The translations under genes and the position numbers were made by a program. Of a stretch of DNA of 64,000 nt, positions 1 to 7,791 are shown piece by piece; position 1 is the stretch's first letter; each line of letters begins with the position of its first letter. The notes under the pieces were generated by a model, which was given only the letters and a program-made list of their open reading frames with translations, did not search any database and had not been told where the DNA came from. The stretch is from Campylobacter ureolyticus (GTDB lineage Bacteria > Campylobacterota > Campylobacteria > Campylobacterales > Campylobacteraceae), in NCBI RefSeq assembly GCF_013372225.1, contig NZ_CP053832.1, positions 1,550,001-1,614,000 on the forward strand, written 5' to 3'.

Positions 1-170
1 TTATAAGTGGCAAAATAACAATTTCTTATAAAGATGATAAAATCTATATAGCGCCATATAAAAAAGAAATTATGACTAAGAAATTTAAAGAAATTTGCAG
101 AGTAAAAAAAGTCCCTAAATTAATTAGAGGCTATATTTTTACTCATCAAAATTTACTTAAATATTTTTAA
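1..170 (+). CDS. tilS: C-terminal end of a probable tRNA(Ile)-lysidine synthase
   Basis: The gene enters from the left edge; only the last 55 codons are visible, in the frame that begins at base 3 and ends with TAA at 168-170. The end reads FKEICRVKKVPKLIRGYIF and resembles the C-terminal substrate-binding domain of TilS, where a lysine- and arginine-rich segment precedes a short hydrophobic end. TilS converts the wobble C of the CAU-anticodon isoleucine tRNA to lysidine. The N-terminal PP-loop ATPase that would settle the call lies outside the window, so the name rests on the tail alone. The stop overlaps by 4 bases the stop of the convergent gene on the other strand. Confidence 0.5.
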   Translation, partial: ISGKITISYKDDKIYIAPYKKEIMTKKFKEICRVKKVPKLIRGYIFTHQNLLKYF

Positions 171-937
171 AAGTTTTCTTTTATATTTATTTTGTTTGCA
201 AAGTCTATTATATCTTCCATTCCAACTTCTGTTTTTATGAAAACCTTGGTGAAAATATAATACCCAATCTCAGGTCCTACACTTCCGTAAACCATAATTT
301 TTTCTATAAAATCATCATGTTTTTCATAGAATTCTTTTAAATAATCTTCAATAGCTGCACAAAAAATTTCATCACTATTTATATCTAAATCCAAATTTTC
401 TAAAATCATTTTTTCATAACTTTTTTCTAAAGATATCATTTTTGCATCAATTACTTTATCTTTATTAGCAACCATTATTGCAAGAGTTTGATGAAATTTT
501 ATTAAAAATAGATTAACGCCATCTAGCTTGTAATTTTTATATAAAAAATAAAGCACTTTAAAAGGACTTATATATTCAAATTCATTTGCTTCTATGTTTT
601 CTTTATATCTTTGAAATTTGTCTTCATCTAAAATAGCTATTATATTTTTATCTATTTTTTGTGTAAGTTTATCTTTTAGATCATCGCTATTTTCCATAAC
701 TAAGGAGTGTTTTAAAGATCCATCTATCACGGAAACATAACTTTTTTTATCTTTTTTAGCATCTTTTAAATACTCATTTACACTTTTAAACAAGTCACCA
801 TCTTTTGGTCTTATTGTGTTAAAATATTCTTTTAATATCACTTTTTGTGAGTTAAGATTTCTAAATTTAATCTTACATGAACCATCATCAAAAAAAATAG
901 TATAAAAATTTCTCAAATTTCGTTTTAAAAAAGCCAT
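167..937 (-). CDS. Unrecognised 256-aa cytoplasmic protein
   Basis: I do not recognise this family. The 256-residue product has no signal peptide, no clear membrane segment and no cysteine cluster. It alternates short beta-like stretches (residues about 12-35, 70-80, 145-160 and 218-240) with charged helices, and segments such as YVSVIDGS and KIMVYGSVGPEIGYY would suit an actin-like or PilM-like fold; that is only an impression. The start at 937 is preceded by AAGGAAATC at normal spacing. The gene is convergent with the tilS tail and divergent from the nosL-like gene, so it is probably a single transcription unit. Base use matches the neighbours and there is no sign of decay. Confidence 0.7.
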   Translation of the reverse strand: MAFLKRNLRNFYTIFFDDGSCKIKFRNLNSQKVILKEYFNTIRPKDGDLFKSVNEYLKDAKKDKKSYVSVIDGSLKHSLVMENSDDLKDKLTQKIDKNIIAILDEDKFQRYKENIEANEFEYISPFKVLYFLYKNYKLDGVNLFLIKFHQTLAIMVANKDKVIDAKMISLEKSYEKMILENLDLDINSDEIFCAAIEDYLKEFYEKHDDFIEKIMVYGSVGPEIGYYIFTKVFIKTEVGMEDIIDFANKINIKENF

Positions 938-1098
938 TATGATTTCCTTAATATATAATTGTCCGCAATTTTATCAAATTTTTAATAAAATAAACTGAAA
1001 ATTTAAATTTTGTGTTTTTTTTATAACAATTTACTTAATAAAAATTTAACATTCGTGTGATAAAATTAATTTTATTATTTTTTCTTAGGAGCATGTAA

Positions 1099-1821
1099 AT
1101 GGAAAGAAGAAATTTCCTAAAAGGAACTGGATTAGTTTTTTTAGCAGGAAGTATTGGTTTTAGTCCAAATCTTTTTGCAAAAATGAATATGGGTGAAGTT
1201 GATTTTAGAGAGGTAAAACCCGAGGAGGCCACTATTTTACAAGATGGAGATGGTAAAGAGTTTTGCGTAGTTTGTGGTATGAGTTTAATTAAGTTTTATA
1301 AAACTTCTCACGCAAGCGATTATGATGTAAATGGTAAAGATGAAACTCATCAATACTGCTCAATTCACTGCATGTTTGAAGAGGCAATGAGCGAAAAAGT
1401 GGAAATTAAAAATCCAAAAGTAGTTGATGCTAAAACTTTAAAATTTATAGATTCAAAAAATGCTTTTTATGTTTATGGCTCAAATAAACCAGCAACAATG
1501 GCAACTGTAAGTTCATACGCATTTGCAAGCCAAGATGATGCGAAAGAATTTAAAAATAACTTTGGTGGAGAAATTTTAAGCTTTAGCGAAGTTTCAAAAA
1601 AAGTTGAAGAAAGCTTGGCTGATGATATAGCTTTAATTGACAAAAGACAAAAAATGGCAGCATTAAAAGGTGAAGAAATCTACAAAGCAAGTTGTGCGGA
1701 TATAAAAGAAACATTTAGCACATCAGGAAGAGCAAAAGCTTATCTAATCAAAAACAAACCTTGCGGCGATTTAAATCTACAAGAACTTTCCCAAGTTGCA
1801 CATTATCTAAAAAGAAGATAA
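1099..1821 (+). CDS. NosL-family copper protein with a haem-less cytochrome c-like tail
   Basis: A 240-residue exported protein. The N-terminus MERRNFLKGTG followed by a hydrophobic stretch (residues 11-22) is a Tat signal of the ERRxFLK type. Residues 54-61 hold CVVCGM and residues 87-91 hold CSIHC, the Cys/Met arrangement of NosL, a copper chaperone for nitrous-oxide reductase maturation. Residues 191-240 (GEEIYKASC ... LNLQELSQVAHYLKRR) look like a class I cytochrome c domain, but the CxxCH haem motif is absent: the first Cys (199) stays while the second Cys and the His do not. No nos genes are adjacent, so copper delivery to N2O reductase is family knowledge rather than context. The start has TTAGGAG upstream. 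Confidence 0.8.
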   Translation: MERRNFLKGTGLVFLAGSIGFSPNLFAKMNMGEVDFREVKPEEATILQDGDGKEFCVVCGMSLIKFYKTSHASDYDVNGKDETHQYCSIHCMFEEAMSEKVEIKNPKVVDAKTLKFIDSKNAFYVYGSNKPATMATVSSYAFASQDDAKEFKNNFGGEILSFSEVSKKVEESLADDIALIDKRQKMAALKGEEIYKASCADIKETFSTSGRAKAYLIKNKPCGDLNLQELSQVAHYLKRR

Positions 1822-1855
1822 TTTTAGGGCATAATCGCCCTAAAATTTTATTTTT
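1821..1855 (+). terminator. Intrinsic terminator after the nosL-like gene
   Basis: A perfect 10-bp stem (1821-1830 with 1837-1846, ATTTTAGGGC / GCCCTAAAAT) closes a 6-base loop and is followed by a T-rich run to 1855. It begins at the last base of the nosL-like stop codon. Confidence 0.8.
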
Positions 1856-1859
1856 AAAT

Positions 1860-2244
1860 TTATTTTTTAAACTCCACCAGTTTACAATCATCTTCTTTTA
1901 AGTCTTTTTTGGCTTTTTCCATCCATTTGAACAAGATTTAAACCACCAACAAAAACACCTATTTTCATATATTGTCTAACAAAATAGTTTCTTCCCGCTT
2001 TGAATAAAAGCTTTAATTCATTAAACCCAAATTCGCTTTCAGTTAAAATAGTGTGTTATCCCAACATCCAAATAAACAAACTCTTTATGTTTTAATCTAG
2101 CTATTAAAGTTGTTCAAATGAGTACTTCTAACAAGAGTTATGCCAAAATTTAAGGAGTATATCTATATAAATAAAGTCCAGATTTTTTTGCGGATTATTA
2201 AACTCTTTAACCAACGCAGTTTTTTCTGCACTTACATTTACCAT
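1860..2244 (-). pseudogene. Decayed protein gene, family unknown
   Basis: Conceptual translation of the minus strand from an ATG at 2244 gives coding-like fragments in different frames: MVNVSAEKTALVKEFNNP at the start, then ARLKHKEFVYLDVGITHYF, then NELKLLFKAGRNYFVRQYMK with VGG following, and a last piece WMEKAKKDLKEDDCKLVEF ending in TAA at 1860. At least three frame changes and several stops separate them. The middle fragments alternate aromatic and glycine residues, as in a beta-barrel outer-membrane protein, but this is not firm enough to name a family. The remnant fills most of the gap between the nosL-like gene and glxK. Confidence 0.55.
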
Positions 2245-2330
2245 TTTCTTATCAATACACAACCGTTTAATAAAAAAGACTAAAACATATAATTAAATGC
2301 CTAACTATATAATTTAAATATTTTAAAATT

Positions 2331-3440
2331 CTACTTTAAAAGTTTTAAAATTTGTCTTGAAATTTTAGCTAAATTTGCTTTTGCAATTTCTTTTTTCATG
2401 GCCTCTTCAAGGCTAATTGGTGAGTCTAAAATACAAAATGCCCCATTAAAAAGCTCATCATCAAAACCATCATCAACCGCACCACCCAAAGCCACTACTT
2501 TTTTGGAATGCTTTTTGGCTAGTTTTGCCACCTCGCTAGGAACTTTACCCATGGAGCTTTGAGCATCTAGTTTTCCCTCGCCAGTTATGATTAAATCAGC
2601 ATTTTTTATCTTTTCTTCTAAATTAATAATTTTTGAAATTATTTCAAATCCTCTTAAAAGTTTAGCATTTAAAAAACTCATAAATCCAAACCCAAGCCCA
2701 CCAGCTGCCCCACTTCCAGAAATACTAGAATTATCAATGCCCATAAATTTATAAACTACTTTACTAAAATTTATAAGACCTAAGTCAAGATTTTTTATCA
2801 TATCATTACTAGCGCCTTTTTGCGCGGCATATACATAAGCGGCCCCATTCTTACCATATAGGGGATTATTTACATCGCAAGCTATTTTAAATTTGCACTC
2901 TTTTAGTTCTTTTAAGGTATTTTTATCTGAAATTTTAGAAATTTTTATTAAATTTTGACCATTTGCTTTTATTAAATTATCATTTTTATCAAAAAAGCTA
3001 AATCCCAAAGCTTCAAGCATTCCAGTTCCTGCATCATTCGTTGCGCTTCCACCAATTCCTATGATAAAATTTCTTCTGCCTTTTAAAATAGCGTCTTTTA
3101 TCATAATTCCAAGTCCATAAGTCGAAGTGATGTATGGATTTCGCTCATCTTTTTTTAATAAATTTAATCCAGAGCTTTGAGACATTTCTAAAATCGCTAA
3201 ATCATCTTTATGAGCATAATTTGCCTTTATTTGTCTAAAAAGCGGATCAAAAGTTAAAATTTCATCAAAATTTGCTCCAAGAAAATTTGCGATAGTATCT
3301 AAACTACCCTCACCTCCATCAGCAATTCCAATCACAGTAACCTCATCACAAAGGCTAAAAATACCGCTTTTTACAGCATTTCCAGCCTCAATAGAAGTTA
3401 AACTACCCTTAAAAGAGTCAATTGCCACTAAAACTTTCAT
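2331..3440 (-). CDS. glxK: Glycerate kinase (GlxK/GarK family)
   Basis: A 369-residue cytoplasmic kinase that phosphorylates glycerate, feeding it into lower glycolysis. The N-terminus MKVLVAIDSFKGSLTS, the segment ADGGEGSLD (about residues 40-48) and GIGGSATNDAGTG (about 127-139) are signatures of the glycerate kinase type-1 family; a late ITGEGKLDAQSSMGK segment also fits. Length is normal for the family (about 370-380). Its ATG overlaps the stop of the upstream GntP-type transporter by 4 bases, so the two are almost certainly translated together as an import-and-phosphorylate pair. Members of this family give either 2- or 3-phosphoglycerate, and the sequence alone does not decide which. 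Confidence 0.93.
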   Translation of the reverse strand: MKVLVAIDSFKGSLTSIEAGNAVKSGIFSLCDEVTVIGIADGGEGSLDTIANFLGANFDEILTFDPLFRQIKANYAHKDDLAILEMSQSSGLNLLKKDERNPYITSTYGLGIMIKDAILKGRRNFIIGIGGSATNDAGTGMLEALGFSFFDKNDNLIKANGQNLIKISKISDKNTLKELKECKFKIACDVNNPLYGKNGAAYVYAAQKGASNDMIKNLDLGLINFSKVVYKFMGIDNSSISGSGAAGGLGFGFMSFLNAKLLRGFEIISKIINLEEKIKNADLIITGEGKLDAQSSMGKVPSEVAKLAKKHSKKVVALGGAVDDGFDDELFNGAFCILDSPISLEEAMKKEIAKANLAKISRQILKLLK

Positions 3441-4810
3441 AGCAAGATTATTGACAATATAAACACGCTTATCATCCCTACAACTGAGATTATGAGCGTC
3501 ATTAATGTTTGAGTCTTATAGCCAAGTTCAGCTGACAATCCACTAAAATTTGTTACAACCCAAAAATAACTATCATTTGCATGAGATACGCACATTGCAC
3601 CACAACCTATCGCCATAACACAAAGTGCTGCAGCAAGTGAAGTGTTAAGCCCTAAAACTGCCATTAAAGAGTTTGGATCTGCGTAAGCTCCCAAAATAGA
3701 AGCGGTTGTTACAATGGCAACTGTTGATGAACCTTGAGCTGTTTTTAAAACAGCTGCAATAATAAATGGAAAAAATATGCCAACACTTGAAACAACGCTA
3801 GCATTTTCTTTCATAAAACTCACAAAACCCGCCTCAGTGATAACTTTGCCTAAAACACCACCTGCAGCAGTTATAAAAATAATCGGACCAACAACTTTTA
3901 ATGAACTTTCACAAAGTTCATAAAACTCACCCAATCTCTTTGAATTATAAAGCTGATAAATTCCAAATAACACACCAATACTTAAAGCAATTATTGGAGC
4001 CCCTAAAAATGTGCACAAATTTCCAAAAAAACCACCAAATTTTAAAATAGAGCTGATTGAGCCAAGCGCCATAAAAATAATTGGAGCTAAAATTGGCATA
4101 ATGGCATTAAAACCACACGGAAGAGTTCCAAACTCAGCCTTTAACTCATCATAAGTTTTAAAAATTTCATCTTTTTCATTTTTAGAAATCTCTTTTTTAT
4201 CCATAAATTTAGAAATAAAACAAAGAGAGATTAAAATTGGAATACTTATAATAACTCCAAGCATAATCACTAAAAAAAGATTTTCTCCAACGCCCAAAGC
4301 TCCAGCTGCTGCAATTGGTCCTGGGGTTGGAGGAATTAAATTGTGTGATATAAAAAGTCCTCCACTCAGCGAAACTGCCATTGCCATAGGATTTGCTGAT
4401 GATATTTTTTGAGCAAGAGCTTTTCTAATTGGATTTAAAACAACATATCCACTATCGCAAAATACTGGAATTCCTACAACCCAACCCATTACCATCATTG
4501 CTAAATTCGGTCTTTTTTCACCAACAGCACTTACAACCATATCAGCTAGCTTAAGTGCGGCTCCAGTTTTTTCCAAAATAGCTCCAATTAATGCGCCTAA
4601 AATGATGACTATTCCAATATTTTTAAAAATGGAGCTAAAACCTTCTCCAATAATTGTAGGAATTTTTACAAGTGGAATTCCTACGACAATTGCCAAAAGC
4701 AAAGAAACACTCATTAAAGATAAAAATGCGTGAATTTTTAATTTTGCTATCATAAAAATAACTAAAACAATGGCTATAACTAAAGCCACAATAAGCCAAA
4801 TTCCACCCAT
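3437..4810 (-). CDS. GntP-family transporter, probably for glycerate
   Basis: A 457-residue inner-membrane permease with about 12-14 hydrophobic segments from residue 4 to the C-terminus. It belongs to the gluconate:H+ symporter (GntP) family, shown by GWVVGIPVFCDSGYVVLNP (about residues 109-127), the segment FISHNLIPPTPGP (about 153-165) and a late AQGSSTVAIVTTAS. GntP members carry gluconate, idonate, fructuronate or glycerate. The 4-base overlap with a glycerate kinase gene downstream, and the lack of gluconate kinase nearby, make glycerate the best guess (inference). It lies 18 bases below pldA in a minus-strand gene string. Confidence 0.88.
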   Translation of the reverse strand: MGGIWLIVALVIAIVLVIFMIAKLKIHAFLSLMSVSLLLAIVVGIPLVKIPTIIGEGFSSIFKNIGIVIILGALIGAILEKTGAALKLADMVVSAVGEKRPNLAMMVMGWVVGIPVFCDSGYVVLNPIRKALAQKISSANPMAMAVSLSGGLFISHNLIPPTPGPIAAAGALGVGENLFLVIMLGVIISIPILISLCFISKFMDKKEISKNEKDEIFKTYDELKAEFGTLPCGFNAIMPILAPIIFMALGSISSILKFGGFFGNLCTFLGAPIIALSIGVLFGIYQLYNSKRLGEFYELCESSLKVVGPIIFITAAGGVLGKVITEAGFVSFMKENASVVSSVGIFFPFIIAAVLKTAQGSSTVAIVTTASILGAYADPNSLMAVLGLNTSLAAALCVMAIGCGAMCVSHANDSYFWVVTNFSGLSAELGYKTQTLMTLIISVVGMISVFILSIILL

Positions 4811-4828
4811 AACAAGCCTCCTTAAAGC

Positions 4829-5887
4829 TTAGTTTTCATAAAACGCAATACCCAACATTACCTTATCAACATGTTTATTATGATCAATCAAGCTTTCACC
4901 ATATCCATTAAAATACTGCACAAATCCGTGAAGTTCTTTAAAAAATGGAAGTGGGAAATAATAATTTAATTCTATCGCTCCACGATTTTCCTTATCAAAT
5001 CTTAAATTGTTTCTCCATAGAGCCGTTAAGTGATGATTTCCAATATCATAGTTAAATTTAATATCTCCGTAACCTAAATACTGTCTTATATCATCATTGG
5101 TTTTATCAAAGTTAAATGAGTGCCAAACTCTTGGAGTTATGCGTAAATTTCCTAAATTAAAGCTAGTCTGTGCAAAAACTCTATTCCAAGATCTTGAAAT
5201 TTCTCCCGCTTCACCGTTTGATTGATGGTTAAATCCGACTCTAAAATAATCAAGTCCTAAAAAATCAGTTGGTATAGTTACAAAAATTTCAGGCTCATAA
5301 TCAGTTGTTCTAAATGGAGATGAATCTTGTGAAATTTGCCAAAAAGATTTTTGAGTATAAGCCACGCTCCAAGTTTCATCAAGACCTAAAATATCATCAA
5401 AAATTGGTTTTTGAAAACTTATTTGAAACTTAGCTTCACCTTTTTTCCTATCTGGTTTTTTACTAAAATCATACGCATAGCCTATATAAGTTGGCTCATA
5501 CATATAAAGCCATTGAGGATTTTCTTCATTTGCCTTTGGATATAAGGATTTTGATTTTTGTGAGATTTTGGGCTTAATTTCTTCATTATCCAAAGTAGTT
5601 TTTGAATTATCTAGGTTTTGAGAATTCAAATCTACATAAGTAAACTTTACCTCATCTTGTGATTTATTTAAAGTATTAATATTTTCTTTAACCACTTCTT
5701 TTTGTAAAATTTCATTTTTTCTTTTTGAAAACTCAGCAAGCTTTTTATACTCAAGCATTGCATTTTTATAATCACCTTTTTGTTCAAATTCCATAGCTTT
5801 TTCAAGTGATTTTTGATACACTTCATCACTAAAATTATTTGCCAAAGACAAAGTTGCTATTAGTGATAAATAGACTATTTTTTTCAT
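4829..5887 (-). CDS. pldA: Outer-membrane phospholipase A
   Basis: A 352-residue exported protein. Residues 1-16 form a signal peptide, residues 20-70 are a helical charged region with a short TPR-like stretch (KAMEFEQKGDYKNAMLEYKK), and residues about 125-352 form the OMPLA beta-barrel. The catalytic residues are all present: H221, S223 and N235 in HQSNG ... SRSWNR, with the same 14-residue His-to-Asn spacing as in the E. coli enzyme. OMPLA hydrolyses phospholipids in the outer membrane, releasing lysophospholipid and fatty acid. The N-terminal 110-residue extension before the barrel is longer than in E. coli. Its start overlaps the mobA stop by 4 bases; I recall mobA and pldA also being neighbours in C. 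jejuni. Confidence 0.93.
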   Translation of the reverse strand: MKKIVYLSLIATLSLANNFSDEVYQKSLEKAMEFEQKGDYKNAMLEYKKLAEFSKRKNEILQKEVVKENINTLNKSQDEVKFTYVDLNSQNLDNSKTTLDNEEIKPKISQKSKSLYPKANEENPQWLYMYEPTYIGYAYDFSKKPDRKKGEAKFQISFQKPIFDDILGLDETWSVAYTQKSFWQISQDSSPFRTTDYEPEIFVTIPTDFLGLDYFRVGFNHQSNGEAGEISRSWNRVFAQTSFNLGNLRITPRVWHSFNFDKTNDDIRQYLGYGDIKFNYDIGNHHLTALWRNNLRFDKENRGAIELNYYFPLPFFKELHGFVQYFNGYGESLIDHNKHVDKVMLGIAFYEN

Positions 5888-6447
5888 AAAGTTCCTTTTT
5901 TTATTGCTTTTTCATATTCATCAAAGTAGTTCAAATTTAAAAACTCTTTTTCATCATCAAAAAAAACGCTTTTAAATTTGGACTTTTGAAATAAAGCTTT
6001 TATTTTATGAATATTTTTTTCATATAAAGACAAGGCTAAATCACTCAAATTTGAATTATAAAATCCGCACAGGCTATGAATATGCTCTTTATCTTTTGCA
6101 ACGCAAATTTCATTTTTACCTAAATTTTCATAAAGTAAATTTATAGTTTCAAATTTGACAAAAGGCATATCAACAGCTATTATAAAAACATTTTGATTTT
6201 TAAAATTTGATAGAACTGAATAAAGTCCGCCCATTGGCGAAAAATCATCAAAAGTATCTTTTATAAATTTAAATTCACCGCTAAATTTATCAAATTTAGA
6301 ACTTACAAAAACATTTTTAAAAATTTTACTAAATTTAAAAACTTGAAAATGCGTTAAAGTATGAAAGTTTTCAAATGGCAAAAGTGATTTGTCTCTTCCC
6401 ATTCTAGAACTTTTTCCACCAGCTAAAACAACGCAATTTTCATACAT
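5884..6447 (-). CDS. mobA: Molybdenum cofactor guanylyltransferase
   Basis: A 187-residue cytoplasmic enzyme that joins GMP to molybdopterin, giving the MGD cofactor for the DMSO-reductase family (nitrate, formate and TMAO enzymes) important in anaerobic respiration. Residues 8-20 carry the nucleotide-binding signature LAGGKSSRMGRDK; a VDMPF segment (about residues 103-107) supplies the metal-binding Asp. Length is typical for MobA. It lies 9 bases below leuC and overlaps pldA by 4 bases, so it is co-transcribed despite the unrelated functions. Confidence 0.92.
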   Translation of the reverse strand: MYENCVVLAGGKSSRMGRDKSLLPFENFHTLTHFQVFKFSKIFKNVFVSSKFDKFSGEFKFIKDTFDDFSPMGGLYSVLSNFKNQNVFIIAVDMPFVKFETINLLYENLGKNEICVAKDKEHIHSLCGFYNSNLSDLALSLYEKNIHKIKALFQKSKFKSVFFDDEKEFLNLNYFDEYEKAIKKGTL

Positions 6448-6456
6448 TTTAAATCT

Positions 6457-7722
6457 TTATAAATCTCTTGGATCAGCAATTTTTCCAGCTATAGCTGAAG
6501 CTGCTGCAACAGCTGAGTTTGCAAGATAAACCTCACTACTTCTATCACCCATTCTTCCAACAAAATTTCTATTTGTTGTAGAGATGCATCTTTCTCCTGC
6601 TCCTAAAATTCCCATATATCCACCAAGACAAGCCCCACAGGTTGGATTACTTACAACTGCACCAGCTTCTATAAAAATATCAATAAGTCCCTCTTTTTGT
6701 GCTTGCAAGGCTATTTTTTGTGTAGCTGGTGTTATTATAAGACGAGTTTTACGAGCTACTTTTTTACCTTTTAAAATACTTGCTGCAATTCTTAAGTCAC
6801 TCAATCTTCCATTTGTGCAACTTCCTATAAAAGCTTGATCAATTGCGATATCATCTTTTACTGCTTCTCTTACACTTTTTCCATTACTTGGCAAAAACGG
6901 ATACGCTATTACAGGATCTAGATTTGAGGTATCTATTTCTATAACTTTTGTATAATTTGTTCCATCGTCTGAGTAAAAATACTTTGGCTCATCTCTTAAA
7001 TTCTTATCTTTTAAAAAATCTTTTGTTATTTCATCAACTGCAATTATGCCACTTTTTCCGCCTGCTTCTATGGCCATATTACAAAGACTAAATCTTGAAT
7101 CCATATCCAAATACCCAATGCTCTCACCTGTAAATTCTAAAGCTTTATAAAGTGCTCCATCAACGCCAATTTGCCTAATTACTTCTAAAATTAAATCTTT
7201 TCCATAAACATGTTGTGCAGGTTTTTTCTTAAAAACAATCTTTATTGTTTCAGGTACTTTAAACCAATTTTTTCCAGTTATCATTGCATATGCTAAATCA
7301 GTACTTCCCATACCTGTTGCAAAAGCCCCTAAAGCTCCGTGAGTACAAGTGTGAGAATCAGCCCCTATTATCACATCTCCTGGAATAACAAGTCCTTTTT
7401 CAGGCAAAAGTGCGTGTTCGATTCCTAAGTCTTTTTCATCAAAATAGTTTTTTAAGTTATGTTCATATGCAAACTCTCTTGAAATTTTTGCTTGATTTGC
7501 ACTTAAAATATCTTTGGCTGGGATGTAGTGATCCATAACAATGGCAAAATCATCTGGGTTCGCAAGGCTTTTTGCACCGCTTTCTTTAAAAGCCTTTATG
7601 GAAATTGGCGTTGTTATATCATTTCCTATAACCATATCAATCTTGCTATCTATTATTTGCCCAGCTTTTACCTCATATCCTACATGATCGCTGAAAATTT
7701 TTTCAGTAATTGTTTGTTTCAT
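6457..7722 (-). CDS. leuC: 3-isopropylmalate dehydratase, large subunit
   Basis: A 421-residue aconitase-family subunit that isomerises 2- to 3-isopropylmalate in leucine synthesis, with LeuD as partner. Substrate and cluster motifs are visible: GADSHTCTHGALGAFATGMG (about residues 120-139), FIGSCTNGRL (about 298-307, first cluster cysteine) and PTCGACLGG (two further cysteines). It is the short, about 420-residue type that is closer to the archaeal homoaconitase-like LeuC than to the 466-residue enterobacterial one. The small subunit LeuD is not in the window. It heads a five-gene minus-strand string (leuC-mobA-pldA-gntP-glxK) with a promoter at about 7761-7766 and an AAGGGA ribosome site. 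Confidence 0.95.
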   Translation of the reverse strand: MKQTITEKIFSDHVGYEVKAGQIIDSKIDMVIGNDITTPISIKAFKESGAKSLANPDDFAIVMDHYIPAKDILSANQAKISREFAYEHNLKNYFDEKDLGIEHALLPEKGLVIPGDVIIGADSHTCTHGALGAFATGMGSTDLAYAMITGKNWFKVPETIKIVFKKKPAQHVYGKDLILEVIRQIGVDGALYKALEFTGESIGYLDMDSRFSLCNMAIEAGGKSGIIAVDEITKDFLKDKNLRDEPKYFYSDDGTNYTKVIEIDTSNLDPVIAYPFLPSNGKSVREAVKDDIAIDQAFIGSCTNGRLSDLRIAASILKGKKVARKTRLIITPATQKIALQAQKEGLIDIFIEAGAVVSNPTCGACLGGYMGILGAGERCISTTNRNFVGRMGDRSSEVYLANSAVAAASAIAGKIADPRDL

Positions 7723-7760
7723 TAAATCCCTTTTTGTTATTTTTTTATTTAAACTAAAAG

Positions 7761-7784
7761 ATTTTATCTAAATTTTGCTAAAAT
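7761..7784. promoter_or_regulatory. Overlapping divergent promoters for leuC and rqcH
   Basis: The 69-base gap between leuC and rqcH holds two facing -10 elements. For leuC, TAAAAT reads on the minus strand at 7766-7761, about 39 bases before its ATG. For rqcH, TGCTAAAAT reads on the plus strand with the hexamer at 7779-7784, an extended -10. The -35 region of each falls on or close to the -10 of the other, so the two polymerases would compete. Confidence 0.5.
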
Positions 7785-7791
7785 TAGAGTT

